Assembly (NCBI GenBank): GCA_024291935.2
Contig: JAGTYA010000026.1
Span: 9,156,001-9,220,000, forward strand
Direction of reading: 5' to 3'
Length of the DNA: 64,000 nt
Origin: Okapia johnstoni
Lineage: Eukaryota > Chordata > Mammalia > Artiodactyla > Giraffidae
Position numbers and translations under genes: made by a program
The notes under the pieces: model-generated
Databases searched by the model: none
What the model saw: the letters and a program-made list of their open reading frames with translations, nothing else
Told to the model about the DNA's origin: nothing
In this document: positions 1-11,112 of the stretch, piece by piece
How positions within the stretch are numbered: the first letter of the stretch is position 1
Layout: every line of letters starts with the position of its first letter

Positions 1-155
1 CCCATCCACACACGGGCCTACGTGGGCACCCTGACCGGCTATGTCTACAGCCTGGGCCAGTTTCTCCTGGCTGGTGTGGCCTATGCTGTACCCCACTGGC
101 GTTACCTACAGCTGTTGGTCTCTGTGCCCTTTTTTGCCTTCTTCATCTACTCCTG
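1..155 (+). CDS. SLC22A6: SLC22A6 exon 4 (5' end cut by window)
   Basis: Reading starts in frame at base 1 ([13 protein letters not shown]) and covers TM5 and TM6 up to IYS plus TG of a Trp codon. The donor is TG|GTGCGT. The missing 5' part of the exon should be only about 14 nt if the usual 169-nt family length holds. Confidence 0.93.
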
Positions 156-3100
156 GTGCGTAGGGCCCAGAGGGATGTGAGGGGATGAGACTTCCCCAGA
201 TCTTGCTGTACGCTCCACCCACAGAGTCCGAGAAGGTCAAACCCAGGCCAGGGATTCAGTGTAACTGATGGGGAAACTGAAGCTGTGGGTGGAAGGACTT
301 GCCTCAAGGTATCGAGTTCTCCAGCCTTCCCAGCTTCTCCCAGCTCTCCAGCCTGTCTGCCCTGCTCCCTTTACCCAGCATCCAAGAACCAAACCCCCGT
401 GTTGAGGAATAAGTCATTACCAAGCTGAGTACTGCTTTGTGGTCCTAGAGAGAGGGATTTGGTAAAGTCCTGGGTTCCCAGCCTTGGAGGAAATCCCACT
501 GCAGCCCTCTGGAAAGCCCACACCCTACCTCCAGCCCACATGACTGGAACTGCAGCCACGCCAACACCTATGCTCCCTCCTGCCCTCAGGTTCTTCATTG
601 AGTCAGCCCGCTGGTACGCTTCCTCCGGGAGGCTGGACCTCACCTTGAGAAACCTGCAGAGAGTGGCCTGGATCAATGGGAAGCGGGAAGAGGGGGCCAA
701 TCTAAGTATAGAGGTAAGATCCCTGAGATCTCCCACAACATCCCACCCATCGGTAAACCCAGGACTCAGAGGGCTTCTCTGAGTAAGGGGCTAGGCTGGG
801 AGGAGCTCCTGGGGGAGTCCAAGCCCTGAGCCCCGTCCATCCCGGCAGGTGCTCCAGGCCAGTCTGCAGAAGGAGCTGACCACAGGCCAGAACCAGGCCT
901 CGGCCCTGGAGCTGCTGCGCTGCCCTGCCCTTCGCCGCCTCTTCCTCTGCCTCTCCATGCTGTGGTAGGCCCAGACAGACAGAACGATGGACAGACAGAC
1001 AGACCAAGAGACAAGAGGCTGGTTGGGGAAGGAGTGGATGCAGGGGGTGGAAGAAGGCAGACAAGAGGGAGGAAGTCAGCAGACCAGCTGTGAGAGGCAG
1101 AAAGAGTCTTAAGGAACCAAACAACCTCCAGCCTCAATTTGCCTCTGGTCCCCAACTGGGCATCAATCTCTCCATATTCTTCTCCTTTTATCAGCTCTGT
1201 TCCAATATGGAGACACCTCATCCAGATTGATGGCTCCCAGAGTCTGCAGAATTATATCACAAAGGCTGGCTTGCAAAACTTCTGGAGCATTTACTAGCCT
1301 TGTGGTGTCTGCCAGAAACACTGGCACAGCAATAAGATGCCCAAAGCTCATCTCTGAAAACAGACTCTGGCCAAGGTTGATACCAACCAAAAATCTTTCT
1401 TTCCCATTGCAACATTCCCTGTTACCCTTCTTACATGCCACCCTCCTAACCCCATCGTCTAGCAATCCCATGACAGTTAAGAGAAACATGGTCAAAAGGA
1501 ACAAGGCTGCCAGTGAATTCTTTGTTTCCAATTTGGAGTTTGCTCCAGGTTGGGGGTTCTATCCAATAACCTGAGCTTTATTTTCTGGGCTCTTGGCATC
1601 TTAAGAAACACAACACCCATCCCAGGACTATAGACAGGTCCTGGAAAACTCTGGCCTCTCCCAACATCTTGGCCCTAAAGATATGGCTTGGATATCCAAG
1701 ATGAAATAAAGACTAAAACTATATAAATCCTACGTGGCAACTAAGTGAAAATTCCCTAATATACTAGAGACACAGATTAAGAAATCTGGGGTATTAGAGG
1801 ATATTGTTGTTGTTGTTCAGTCGCTTGGTCACGTCTGACTCTTTGCAACCCCATGAACTTCAGCATGCCAGGCTTCTCTGTCCTTCATTAGGACAGGGTT
1901 TGCTCAAACTCATGTCTACTGAGTCGGTGATGCCATCCAACCATCTCATCCTCTGTTGTCCCCTCCTCCTCCTGCCCTCAATCTTTCCCAGCATCAGGGT
2001 CTTTTCCATTGAGTCAGCTCTTCGTATCAGGTGGCCAAAGTATTAGAGGACTACCCCAATATCTATAGTGCATGTTAAATGTCAGAAGAAATATTAGCCA
2101 AGGTAGATTCCAGATTCTTAAGCAAGTACCCTGTGCAGCTCACCCATTTTGGATGAGCACCCCACTTAACCTTCCTAACAAACTCCATACTCCTCATCCC
2201 TCCCCACTAGGTTTGCCATTAGCTTTGCCTACTACGGGCTGGTCATGGACCTGCAGGGTTTTGGGGTCAGCATCTACCTAATCCAGGTGATCTTTGGTGC
2301 TGTGGACCTGCCTGCCAAGCTTGTGAGCTTCCTTGTCATCAACAATGTGGGCCGCCGGCCTGCCCAGATGGCCTCACTGCTGCTGGCAGGCATCTGCATC
2401 CTCATCAATGGGGTGATACCCCAGGGTGAGCACCCATGAGCATCTTGGTCCCTCATCCTTGGCCACATCCCCAGACATGACCCAACTTCTCAACCCCCTC
2501 TCCCAAGATCCCGCTGACCTCCTCCTTTCTCTCTAGATAAGTCCATTGTCCGAACCTCTCTTGCTGTGCTGGGGAAGGGCTGTCTGGCTTCCGGCTTCAA
2601 CTGCATCTTCCTGTACACTGGGGAGGTGTACCCCACAATGATCCGGTGAGTGGGAGCTTAATGGGAGGAACTTTGGGGCAAAATATTCCCCCTGCATACA
2701 GGTCAGACCCCAGGGCACATGTCAAAAGGGGCCACCAACTGGGACAGGGTGGGGAGCCAAGAAGACACATCTCAGAGGCAATTACCTGAAGTCCCCCTAG
2801 ATCTCCAAGGCACAAGTTAGAAGATCTAAATGCCATTAGAAGATCTAATCTGTCACCAAATCTAAATGCCATCTTTAAACCAAATGGTATGTCTGAAACC
2901 GAAGACCACAACCATGAAAAGGAATTTTCTATCACAAAAGCTACACTTAATAGTGGTGGTTCTGGTAGTTGTACAGATAAATATAGCACTACTTTTTTGA
3001 GTGCCAAGGTTGGGAGGAGGGATATTTTTGCATTAAGACACAAGAAACACGTCTGTTTGAAGAGTGGGATGCAAAACAACAATAACAAATACAAATTGGG

Positions 3101-4721
3101 ATGCAAACTTCATATGAGATGTCAAAGAAATGCCAAGCTTCCCTAGGCAACTTGGAATGAGAACCCTGAGAGGTCATGATTATTGTCCTATATCCTCAAG
3201 GGATTTCAGCTGAAAGAACAATAGTATAAAGGCACTGTCAAACTTTTTACAAATATCAACTCTTTTGGTCCTCATAACAATCTTATGAGGTGGGTACTAT
3301 GATAATTCTCATTTTCCACGTAAGAAAACTGAGCTACCGAGAGGTTAAGTGACTTATCTCAAGTCACACAGCTTATAAATCAGGAAGCTTGGATTCAAAT
3401 CCAAGCAGTTTATCTCCCTATTATCAAAGTTTTTAACCTCTGCTCTCATAGAGAATGTTATTAACATATTAATATGAAGATTCCAGGTCCATTCACCCTA
3501 GGAATTCTAATCCAACAGGTCTGTGTAGGGCTGTTGTTGCTGTTTAGTTGCTAAGTCATGTTCAACTTTAACAACCCCATGGACTGTAGCCAAACAGCCT
3601 CTTTTGTCCATGGGATTTCCCAGGCAAGAATACTGGAGTGGGTTGCCATTCCTTTCTCCAGGGGATCTTCCTAACCCAGGGACTGAACCCATGTTTCCCT
3701 AATTGTAGGTGGATTCTTTACCACTGAGCCACTGGGGAAGCCCGCCTCCCCTGTGTGGGGCTAGGGCAACTGTAAATCAAGTCCCCCAACTGATCTGAGA
3801 ACTGATGAGCTCAGCTAATTTGACACCGAGGTTCAGGGAGGAAAAGAAACTTGCCCAAGGTCACATAGCAAGCTAAGGGCAGAGGCAAAAATCAATCTCC
3901 TGATTCTCTGGCCAGAGATCTTCCCAACTTATTCTTTTTTACTATTATTATTATTATCTCCAAAATAAATGCCAAATTGGTTAGCTGATCAAATGGGGAA
4001 CAGAGTAGGCACCAGAGGGTCTCCTGGGGCTGGGCCTGAGCTGCCCTGACCCCAAATTCAGCCGGGACCTCAGCATTTGTACCGGAACACTAACTGACAC
4101 CCAACCCCCTGGATCCCGCAGGCAGACGGGCTTGGGAATGGGCAGTACCCTGGCGCGAGTGGGCAGCATTGTGAGCCCGCTGGTGAGCATGACCGCCGAG
4201 CTCCACCCCTCCGTGCCTCTCTTTATCTACGGCGCTGTCCCGGTGGCTGCCAGCAGTGCCGTTGCCCTCCTGCCGGAGACCCTGGGCCAGCCACTGCCAG
4301 ACACGGTGCAGGACGTGGAAAACAGGTGGGCCCCCACCCAGTGAGAAGCAGGGACTCGCCCCGGGTCACACATCCAGGCTGGGGTAGCACTGAGACTCAA
4401 ACCTAGGCCTTCTCTTCCCAACGGGGGCTTCTTGTCCCTATGTCCCCCTGCCCCTCCCCAATCAGCTGAGAGTCTCCTGGGGTCCCTCCTGGCTCTGGAG
4501 AGTGGTAGCTGTTCGGGGCAGAGACTTGGTAGCTGGGCAGAGCTGCATGGAGAGCCCCCTGGAAGCCCCCAGCTGGTCTGGAAGTTTCCTACCCAGGGCA
4601 CCACTCTCCTGTCCCCTCCGCCCCCCACCACCACAGGAGGAGAGGGAAGACGAGGAAGCAGCAACAGGAGCTGCAGAAGCAGATGGTCCCGCTCCAGGCC
4701 TCAGCACAAGCGAAGAACTGA
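1..4721 (+). CDS. SLC22A6: SLC22A6 (OAT1), 3' half: partial exon 4 to exon 10
   Basis: The product is the basolateral renal proximal-tubule exchanger that takes up organic anions (p-aminohippurate, drugs, urate) against alpha-ketoglutarate. Coding exons are 1-155 (partial), 590-713, 849-964, 2211-2425, 2537-2645, 4122-4325 and 4637-4721. They join to 1008 nt, or 335 residues plus TGA, with no frameshift. Every junction has GT-AG splice sites. Features seen in order are TM5-TM6 ([15 protein letters not shown]), the intracellular loop with ESARW, TM7-9 with VGRRPAQ, TM10, TM11-12 and the SLC22 motif [11 protein letters not shown]. The conserved Lys (DLPAKLV, exon 7) and Arg (LARVGSI, exon 9) of OAT1/OAT3 anion binding are present. 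The tail ends [11 protein letters not shown], as in OAT1 rather than OAT3. Residues before exon 4 (about 215) lie outside the window. Identity is firm on remembered human OAT1; no search was run. Confidence 0.95.
590..713 (+). CDS. SLC22A6: SLC22A6 exon 5
   Basis: This 124-nt exon lies between CCCTCAG| and GAG|GTAAGA. It encodes the start of the large cytoplasmic loop (FFIESARW, then [22 protein letters not shown]). ESARW is the SLC22 counterpart of the sugar-porter PESPRW motif. Confidence 0.93.
849..964 (+). CDS. SLC22A6: SLC22A6 exon 6
   Basis: This 116-nt exon begins [10 protein letters not shown] and ends LFLCLSML plus TG of Trp. It finishes the cytoplasmic loop, which in OATs carries kinase-regulated sites, and enters TM7. 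Acceptor is CCGGCAG|, donor is TGTG|GTAGGC. Confidence 0.92.
1792..2050 (-). repeat. BovB 3' fragment in SLC22A6 intron 6
   Basis: The antisense BovB tail (GTTCAGTCGCTTGGTCACG, later CTTTCCCAGCATCAGGG) is flanked by a perfect 10-bp direct repeat TATTAGAGGA at 1792-1801 and 2041-2050, a likely target-site duplication. Confidence 0.85.
2211..2425 (+). CDS. SLC22A6: SLC22A6 exon 7
   Basis: This 215-nt exon encodes TM7-TM9. Visible marks are [18 protein letters not shown], then DLPAKLV with the Lys equivalent to human K382, then the MFS repeat loop VGRRPAQ and [16 protein letters not shown]. Acceptor CCACTAG|, donor CAGG|GTGAGC. Confidence 0.94.
2537..2645 (+). CDS. SLC22A6: SLC22A6 exon 8
   Basis: This 109-nt exon reads [17 protein letters not shown], then [16 protein letters not shown] and part of Arg. 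It forms TM10 and the family GELYPT-like motif, here GEVYPT. Acceptor CTCTAG|, donor ATCCG|GTGAGT. Confidence 0.94.
3225..3425 (+). repeat. MIR SINE
   Basis: The MIR core is readable: CCTCATAACAATCTTATGAGG, ATTTTCCACGTAAGAAAACTGAG, GGTTAAGTGACTT and AAGTCACACAGC. It is an old mammal-wide SINE in intron 8 of SLC22A6. Confidence 0.75.
3528..3745 (-). repeat. Bov-tA SINE
   Basis: The antisense copy starts with the BovB-like tail (GTTTAGTTGCTAAGTCATG) and ends with the reversed tRNA-Glu head (GAGCCACTGGGGAAGCCC). It is near full length, in intron 8 of SLC22A6. Confidence 0.88.
3815..3930 (+). repeat. MIR fragment
   Basis: The line GAGGTTCAGGGAGGAAAAG, then CTTGCCCAAGGTCACATAG is typical of MIR 3' core. 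It lies about 200 bp before SLC22A6 exon 9. Confidence 0.6.
4122..4325 (+). CDS. SLC22A6: SLC22A6 exon 9
   Basis: This 204-nt exon covers TM11 and TM12. It reads [16 protein letters not shown], then [10 protein letters not shown], then [18 protein letters not shown]. The Arg in LARVGS corresponds to human R466. The next codons of the intron read W-A-P-T-Q-stop (TGA 4342-4344); see findings. Confidence 0.94.
4637..4721 (+). CDS. SLC22A6: SLC22A6 exon 10, C-terminal tail and stop
   Basis: The exon opens after CCACCACAG| and completes the Arg codon split by intron 9. It encodes a basic, Gln-rich cytoplasmic tail ([21 protein letters not shown]) and ends with TGA at 4719-4721. Arrangement and ending match OAT1. 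Confidence 0.92.
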
Positions 4722-4886
4722 CTCTGAGCACTGAAAAGGAGCGTTACAGGGCCCTAAAGGAGGACAGGGTCCTACAGGCAGCTCACATGAGAAGGGGGAG
4801 GAGGATTCGTGGCCCAAGTGTTGGGGCTGTGGTTCAGGGAAGCAGCCCCTCAGCTCTCCCCCGCTCCTTTAATACGAAGACCACAT

Positions 4887-4892
4887 ATTAAA
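4887..4892 (+). terminator. SLC22A6 poly(A) signal ATTAAA
   Basis: ATTAAA lies 166 bp after the stop codon and is followed by a T/G-rich stretch (GATTTGTTCGCAG). This is the common variant hexamer. It fixes the 3' end of SLC22A6 near 4.91 kb. Confidence 0.7.
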
Positions 4893-6092
4893 AGATTTGT
4901 TCGCAGTATCTCCCTTTGTCTCTCTTGTCTCACAAGTAACAGCCACTCCACTTCAGCCGGCACCGTCCAGTCCCCACCCTCAGCCCCCAGGACTTGACAA
5001 ACCATTCCAGACAACTGGCGAAGGATCTATTACCTCGGCTCCCTCCCCTCTCTCTCCTTTGCCCCGTCTTCCCTCCTTCCTTTTCTAAACCAAATATTTC
5101 TGAGTTTTAAATCCCTTACACGCCTGCCCTGTCTGGCTGGAAATTGACAAGGCACGAAAATGAAAGCAGCCAATCAGAGACTTTGTTTCAGGCTCCGCCC
5201 TCTCTGTGAAAGCGCCTGGGAACCTCCGGCAGCAAAAGGAGAAAATCACCAAGCAGCTGTGACCTCAGGACGCTGGTCGCTGCTCCTCTGGATTCCAGCA
5301 GAGTCCGGACCCAAAACTACTTTGTCACTTCCAGCTCTACAGCTGGACATTCAGCCCGCTGGCTACCCTAATCCTCCGGCACGGCACTTCCTGGGCTTTC
5401 TTGGCCGCTCTCCCGCCTGCTGGCCCTGGGCTGATGGAGAGGAGGGAGAAGAGGCGGAAAGTGTGTGCTTGGACCCACCGCCTCCTCCCTACCCACCTCT
5501 TCCCCTCCCAACTGAGCTGTGAGGTACTGAGACAGTGAAAAGAGACGGAGAAAGGAAAAAGATGGGTCCTCTTCTACCTCTTCCTATCCAATCACCTGCC
5601 TCAGCCAGGGAGCTCCCTTCAGGGAAGCTGGGAGTGGGGGCAGAGGTGAGGGCTAGCGTAGGGAGGCCATGGGAAAAGATAATCCTGTTAATGCCCACAG
5701 GTGGCAGGAAGGAGGGACCAGCAGTGCCCTCTGGTACATGTACTTCCTTAGTCATGCTTGCTTGCTGGCACACTGCCCCTAAAACTTTCCCCTGCAGCCG
5801 ACCCAGCCCCCCAGACCCTTGTCCCCTGGGGAAAGTCCACACTCTCAAGGCATAGGCATTGCCTTCCAGGTGAGATCAGAGAGTTCTTGCTGAGTCAGGG
5901 CAACCTGGACAGGGGAGTTGGCTTGGAGTTCTCCTGAAAAAGCCACAAAGCCCTGGGAGAGCTCACAGCAGCTCAGCCAGCCAGACGACAGCCTGGGCAG
6001 AGCCTGGGTAGAGCTGGAATCACCATAACCCACCTCCAATCCTGAAACATCTGCAGCCTTGGTGTTCCCTGATGGTGTGGACATTCCCCATG
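4893..6092. other. Intergenic, repeat-poor; CCAAT/GC-box pair inside
   Basis: No coding exon is recognisable downstream of SLC22A6. The stretch is unique-looking and moderately GC-rich. A CCAAT box (5170-5174, in GCCAATCAG) and an inverted GC box (CTCCGCCC near 5193-5200) sit within 30 bp, and a CTCF-like motif on the - strand lies at 5723-5737. A promoter for a non-coding RNA is possible but unsupported. Confidence 0.35.
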
Positions 6093-6215
6093 GTTGTTGT
6101 TTATTTACTAAGTCATGTCTGACTCTTTTGCGACCCCATGGACTATAGCCCGCCAGGCTCCTCTGTCCATGGGGTTTCCCAGGCAAGAATACAACTAGAG
6201 TGGGTTACCATTCTC
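6093..6215 (-). repeat. Bov-tA/BovB-tail fragment
   Basis: The text TTACTAAGTCATGTCTGACTC followed by CCCATGGACTATAGCCCGCC and GGTTTCCCAGGCAAGAATAC is the antisense Bov-tA 3' half. The tRNA head is missing. Confidence 0.8.
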
Positions 6216-7110
6216 CATGCTCCTCAAGAATTTCTTGACCATCATAGGACCCAGTAGATGCCAGAGTGCCAGCAGCCCCACTCCTGCTGCTATTTCTTAG
6301 GCAGTGTTGCCCTCGTGAGGGATGAGGGGCACCTAGGATGGCATATTCTGCCTCTGCAGATCTAGGGTTCTTGGGACCAATGACTTGCCCTACCCCTGCC
6401 TCGATACCCTACTAGCAAGTCTGACAAGCTCTGACTCCTGTGGGTCTGTCAGCTCTCCGCTTAGATCACTTGGTATCTCATCTCCCTCAACCAGAGGCAG
6501 TCCCTGGCCTGCCCCAGCTGCATACATCCCCAACTGGGAAAGTCCTGGTGCTGACTTGGACAGCTTACACCATCTGCACAGACTCCCTTTCCCCAGCTCC
6601 TGGCCTGAGACTTCCTGCACTCACCCCATACCCTTGTCCAAATGGAATTGCACCTTCCTCCCACTCTTCAATTACCAGTAGGTGACTTCTGACACTGTCT
6701 CCCCAAGAAGTCACCACTCAAACACTCGCTCACAGCTCATCCTCTTGCCTTGGAGGCCCAAGTTCTAGTACCATCATGTACCACCCCAGTGGCCTCAGAT
6801 GCTGTCCCCAGTTTTGACCACAAGGTCCTCTCTTCAGCCAGGGTAGATAGAACCTTTAAGGCCACTCTCAATTTCTCTGCCTGCAGCCTTGAGCACTTCC
6901 TGGCCAAAATGACACATTCAAGAGGTTCTGCAACTGCCCGATCCTAGTAGAGGGCTCATCAGAAGTCACCTTCCCAGGGCTCCACCCTTGCATCCCATGT
7001 CTCACCTTTGCAACCAGGAGTCAGGCCACACCAAATTCCTCCATCAGGCTCCTCTCCCCACTTCCCAGGAGTTACATGGCCCCTTGGAGAGCAGATGCCC
7101 AGCCAGTTAT
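6216..7110. other. Intergenic unique sequence, no gene seen
   Basis: Pyrimidine-rich single-copy-looking DNA with short overlapping open frames on both strands. None has splice sites, a family motif or coding bias that I trust. Confidence 0.4.
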
Positions 7111-7124
7111 GCTTTCACATCATG

Positions 7125-7500
7125 TGGTAGGCTGAACAATGTATGCCCAAAGATGGCCACAGACTAATCCTGGAAACCTACATAGGAAAAGGGACTTTTG
7201 TGACGTGAATAAGTTAAGGATCTTGAGATGGGGAGATTATCTTGGATTCCTTGAGTGGGCCTGACATGATCATAATAGTCCTTTTAAGAGAGAGGCAGGA
7301 GAGCAGAGTGCTTAGTGGGAGATGTGACAAGAGAAGCAAGAAGTTGGAGACACAAGAGGGACCACAAGCCAAGGAATGCAAGCAGCCTCTAGAAGCTGCA
7401 AAAGGCAAGGAAATGAATTCTCCTCTGAAGTCTCAAAGAAGGAATGTAGCCATACCAGCACATTGATTTTAGACTTCTGAGTTCCATAACTATAAGAAAG
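7125..7500 (+). repeat. Ancient mammalian interspersed repeat, family not assigned
   Basis: The text ATGCCCAAAGATGGCCACAG, TTAAGGATCTTGAGATGGGG and CCAAGGAATGCAAGCAGCC belongs to a widespread old mammalian repeat that I recognise by consensus but cannot name with certainty. It explains a 74-residue open frame here. Confidence 0.55.
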
Positions 7501-7514
7501 TAAACATGTGCTGT

Positions 7515-7702
7515 TTTTTAATACTTATTTATTTAGCCAGGTCTTAGTTGTGACATGTGAGATCTTAGCTGCAGCATGTGAACTCTTAGCTGCAGCATAT
7601 GGGATCTAGTTCCCTGACCCAGGATCGAACCTGCACCCCTTGCATTGGCAACTAGAGAAAGCCTGAGTGTAGCAGTGAAGACCCAGCACAGCCAAAGAAG
7701 AA
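7515..7702 (-). repeat. CHR-2-type tRNA-Glu SINE
   Basis: The antisense copy carries CCCTGACCCAGGATCGAACC (reversed B-box region) and CTTAGCTGCAGCATGTGA. An A-rich stretch (15 bases with one G) follows at about 7700. Confidence 0.75.
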
Positions 7703-7899
7703 AAAAAAAAAAAGTAACAAAGTGGGAAAATGGAGCTAACCTACAGAGTTGATGGTGTCACTGAGCCAGTGATTCAACCAGTCCTGGAGCCACCTACCTC
7801 TACTCTAATTGATGAAGATAAGAATTTAAATTTAAGTCCTCCTTACCCTCCTGATTCTTTAAGCCATCATAAGCTGGGTTTTCTGTGATTTGCAGCCAA

Positions 7900-9070
7900 A
7901 GACATCTTTAATATATTTTATAGCTTTTTTGAAATGTAACAATTAGTTGCTCATATTTACAGTGCAAAATTTGATCAGTTTTGACAAATGCATACACCCA
8001 TGAAACCATCACTAAAATCAAGATGATAAGCATATTTATTGCCACCAGAGTTTCCTACATGCCCCTTTTTGTGTGGACACACTTCTATTTCTCTTGAGCA
8101 AATATTGGGTTGACCAAGAAATTCATATTGGTTTTTCCATAACATCTTACAGAAAAACCAGAGCAAACTTTTTGACCAACCTCATATTAAGAAGTTGAAT
8201 GACTGAGTAGTGTGTAAGATGCATGCTTAACTTTTCAGGAAATAGCCAGTTTCCCAAAGTGGTTGTAACAATTCACTTTCCCACCAAGTATGTGAGAGTT
8301 CCAGTTGCTCCACATCTTTGCCAACTCTTGGTATGATTGACATTTTAAATTTTAGCCATTGGACGCAAGGTGTAGTGGTTATCTTATTGTAGTCTTAATT
8401 TGCATTTCCCTAGTGACCAATGATATTAAGAAATTTTTATGTGCTTATTTCCATATAAATCTCTTCTTTAGTATATGTTCAAAACTGATTGAGTTGGAAG
8501 CTTTTTTTTAATGTATTCTAGAAACAAGAATCCACTCCTTTTAAATTTTTCAAAGCTGTTTTGGCTAGTTTAGATACTTTGTATTTCCACATAAATTTTT
8601 AAATCTTTTGCCAGATATGTGTTTTGCAAATATTTTCTCCAAGTTTATAGCTTATCTCTTCATTTTTATAACAGTGATTTTTGAATAGCAAAAATTTTTA
8701 AACTTTGATAAAGTCCAATTTTTAATTGATTTTTTCTTTTATAGTTCATGCTTTTTGTCTTATTTTTTAAATCTTTGCTAAACCCCGTGACACTAACATT
8801 TTCTCTTGTTTTCTTATTGAAGTTTTATAATTTCAACTCATACTTAGATCAATGATCCGTTTTGAGTTAGTTTTGTAAAGAGAATTGTGGTTTATTATTT
8901 TTTGCATATGGTAACCAATTATTCCAGCACTACTTTTTGAAAAAACAAAATTCCTCATTGAATTATCTAGATAACTTGGTCAAAGATCAACTGGTTATAT
9001 ATGTGGCTCTATTCTGAACTCTCTGTTCTATACCATTGCTCTGTTACGTGTCTTTACATGAATGTTACAC
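7900..9070 (-). repeat. L1-derived sequence (3' part, antisense)
   Basis: The A/T-rich text contains the classic antisense L1 phrase TTAATTTGCATTTCCCTAGTGACCAATGATATT (8395-8427) and degenerate flanks. No intact frame remains. Confidence 0.65.
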
Positions 9071-9245
9071 TCAGATGGTAAAGAATCTGCCTACAAAGCA
9101 GGAGACCCGGGTTCAATTCCGAGGTGAGGAAGATCCTCTGGAGAAGGGAATGCAACTCACTCCAGTATTCTTGCCTGGAGAATTCCATGGACAGAGTAGC
9201 CTTCAGGCTACAGTCCATGGGGTCACAGGCGTCAGACACGACTGA
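9068..9245 (+). repeat. Bov-tA SINE
   Basis: The sense head ACTCAGATGGTAAAGAATCTG with GGGTTCAATTCC (B-box) runs into ACTCCAGTATTCTTGCCTGG and ends GTCAGACACGACTGAAC. It splits the surrounding antisense L1. Confidence 0.88.
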
Positions 9246-10795
9246 ACTACTAACACTCTCACTTTCACTACACTATCTTAATGACTATAACTTTATAATT
9301 AGTTTTGAACTCAGTGTATATCTCTTAATTTTAACTTTTTCAAAGTTGTTTTGGCTACTCTAGATATTATGCATTTCCATATAAATTTTAAAATCAACTT
9401 GTAAATTTCTATCCAGAAAACTACTAAAATTTTTATTTATTTTACACTGAATCTGTAGATCATTTGGGGAATAATTGTCATCTTAACAATATTTTTATGG
9501 GTTACAACATTTCCTGCTAAACTGTTATTACATGGCTTATTTATCCAATATCTTTTCTCTTTATTTTTTTTACATTTTTTTGCATTTTTTTTTTTTTTTT
9601 AGCTTTATTTTTCCTTTTATTTTCCCCAAAAAGAAAGAGAATAGTGGTATTTACTTAAAAGCAAAGATTAGATCCTGGGCATTGGAACTGCCGAATATTG
9701 TCTCTACCAAATAGCTCATTGATATTGCCCTCCTGCTTTTAATTAGTTTATTTTCTATTTTTTAACTTTACAATATTGTATTTGTTTTGCCATACATTGA
9801 CATGAATCTACCATTTATTTTTAATTGGAGGATAATTGCTTTACAATGCTGTGTTGGTTTCTGCCATACAACAATGTGAATCAGTCATTAAGTTTACATA
9901 TAACCTTCCCTCTCGAGCCTCCCTCCCACCTCACCCTTATCTTCACGGTATTGAGTGTTCCAATCCATGGTATAGTTCTCCATTTTTAAAGATCTTCTTT
10001 AATTTCTCTAAGCAATGTTTTGTACTTTTAAGCGTATAGATCTTGCACATATTTTGTCAATTTTACACCTAAATATTTCATACTTTATGGAATTATTTTT
10101 TAACTTTCTATTTTACGTTGGAGTATAACCCACTAACAATGTTGTGATAGTTTCAGATGGATAGGAAAGGACTCAGGCATACGAGTACATGTATCCACTC
10201 TCCCCCAAACTCCCCTCCCATCCAGGCTGTCGCATTACACTGAGCACAGCTCCCTGCTGCAATTGTTAATGATATTTCATTTCAACTGCAATTGTTTGTT
10301 GCCGTTATACAGAATTATTACACTGCTTATAACCTTCAGTACAATGTTGAACAAAAGTGGTGAGAGTAAACATTCTTGCTTCCTGCCTGAACTTAGGAGG
10401 AAAGCATTTAGTCTTTCACAATTAAATATGATGTTGGTTACAGTTTTCCCATAGATGTCCTTCATCAATTTGAAGAAGTTCCCTTTTATTCCAGGTTTGC
10501 TGAGAAGTTGTATTCATGTCATGGATGTTGTTGTGTCAAAAGATCTTTCTGCGTCTATTGAGACGATCATATATTTTTTCTTTTTTTAGTCTACTAATAT
10601 GACGAATTATATTAATTGAGTTTTTTAATGCTAAATCAGTTCTGCATTCTTGGGATAAACCCTACTTTGTCAAGATACATTATCCTCTTTATATATTACT
10701 GACTTAAATTTGATAAAACTATAGTAAGAATTTCGCATTTATCATAAGGGATATCAGTCTCTAGTTTTCCGTTTTTGTTATTATATTCATTTTAT
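9246..10795 (-). repeat. L1-derived block with ORF2 remnant (antisense)
   Basis: Between 10277 and 10468 the - strand reads SGRKQECLLSPLLFNIVLKVI, a decayed L1 reverse-transcriptase segment equivalent to QGCPLSPLLFNIVLE. Between 9820 and 9975 a ruminant L1 3' end in antisense is recognisable (TTTACAATGCTGTGTTGG, CTGCCATACAACAATG). A T18-class tract lies at 9583-9600. Confidence 0.65.
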
Positions 10796-11062
10796 TTTTT
10801 TGGTTGTGCTGGATCTTCATTGCTGCATGGGGCTTTCTCTGGTTGCAGCCAGTGGGGGCTACTCTTCGTTATGGTGCATGGGCTTCTCACTGCAGTGGCT
10901 TCTCTTGTGGCAGAGCACAGGCTCTAGGGCTCACAGGTTCAGTAGTTGTGGCATGAGGGCACAATTGCCCCGAGGCACACGGAATCATCCTGGACCACGG
11001 ATCAAACCTTTGTCCCCTGAACTGGCAGGTAGACTCCCACCTACTGTACCACCAGGGAAGTC
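10796..11062 (-). repeat. CHR-2-type tRNA-Glu SINE
   Basis: The antisense copy is nearly full length: TTGGTTGTGCTGGATCTTCA, TGCAGTGGCTTCTCTTGTGG and the reversed tRNA head CTACTGTACCACCAGGGAAG. Confidence 0.85.
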
Positions 11063-11112
11063 TCCAGTTTTCTTTTATTGTCATGTTTTTGTCCAGTTTC
11101 AGCATCAGAAGA

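Noticed and set aside
1..4721. Assigning the first gene to SLC22A8 (OAT3)
   Set aside because: The loop text, [11 protein letters not shown] and the VPLQASAQ tail match OAT1; OAT3 has a different tail.
9068..9130. tRNA gene-like A and B boxes
   Set aside because: They belong to Bov-tA and CHR-2 SINE heads throughout the window; no true tRNA cloverleaf.
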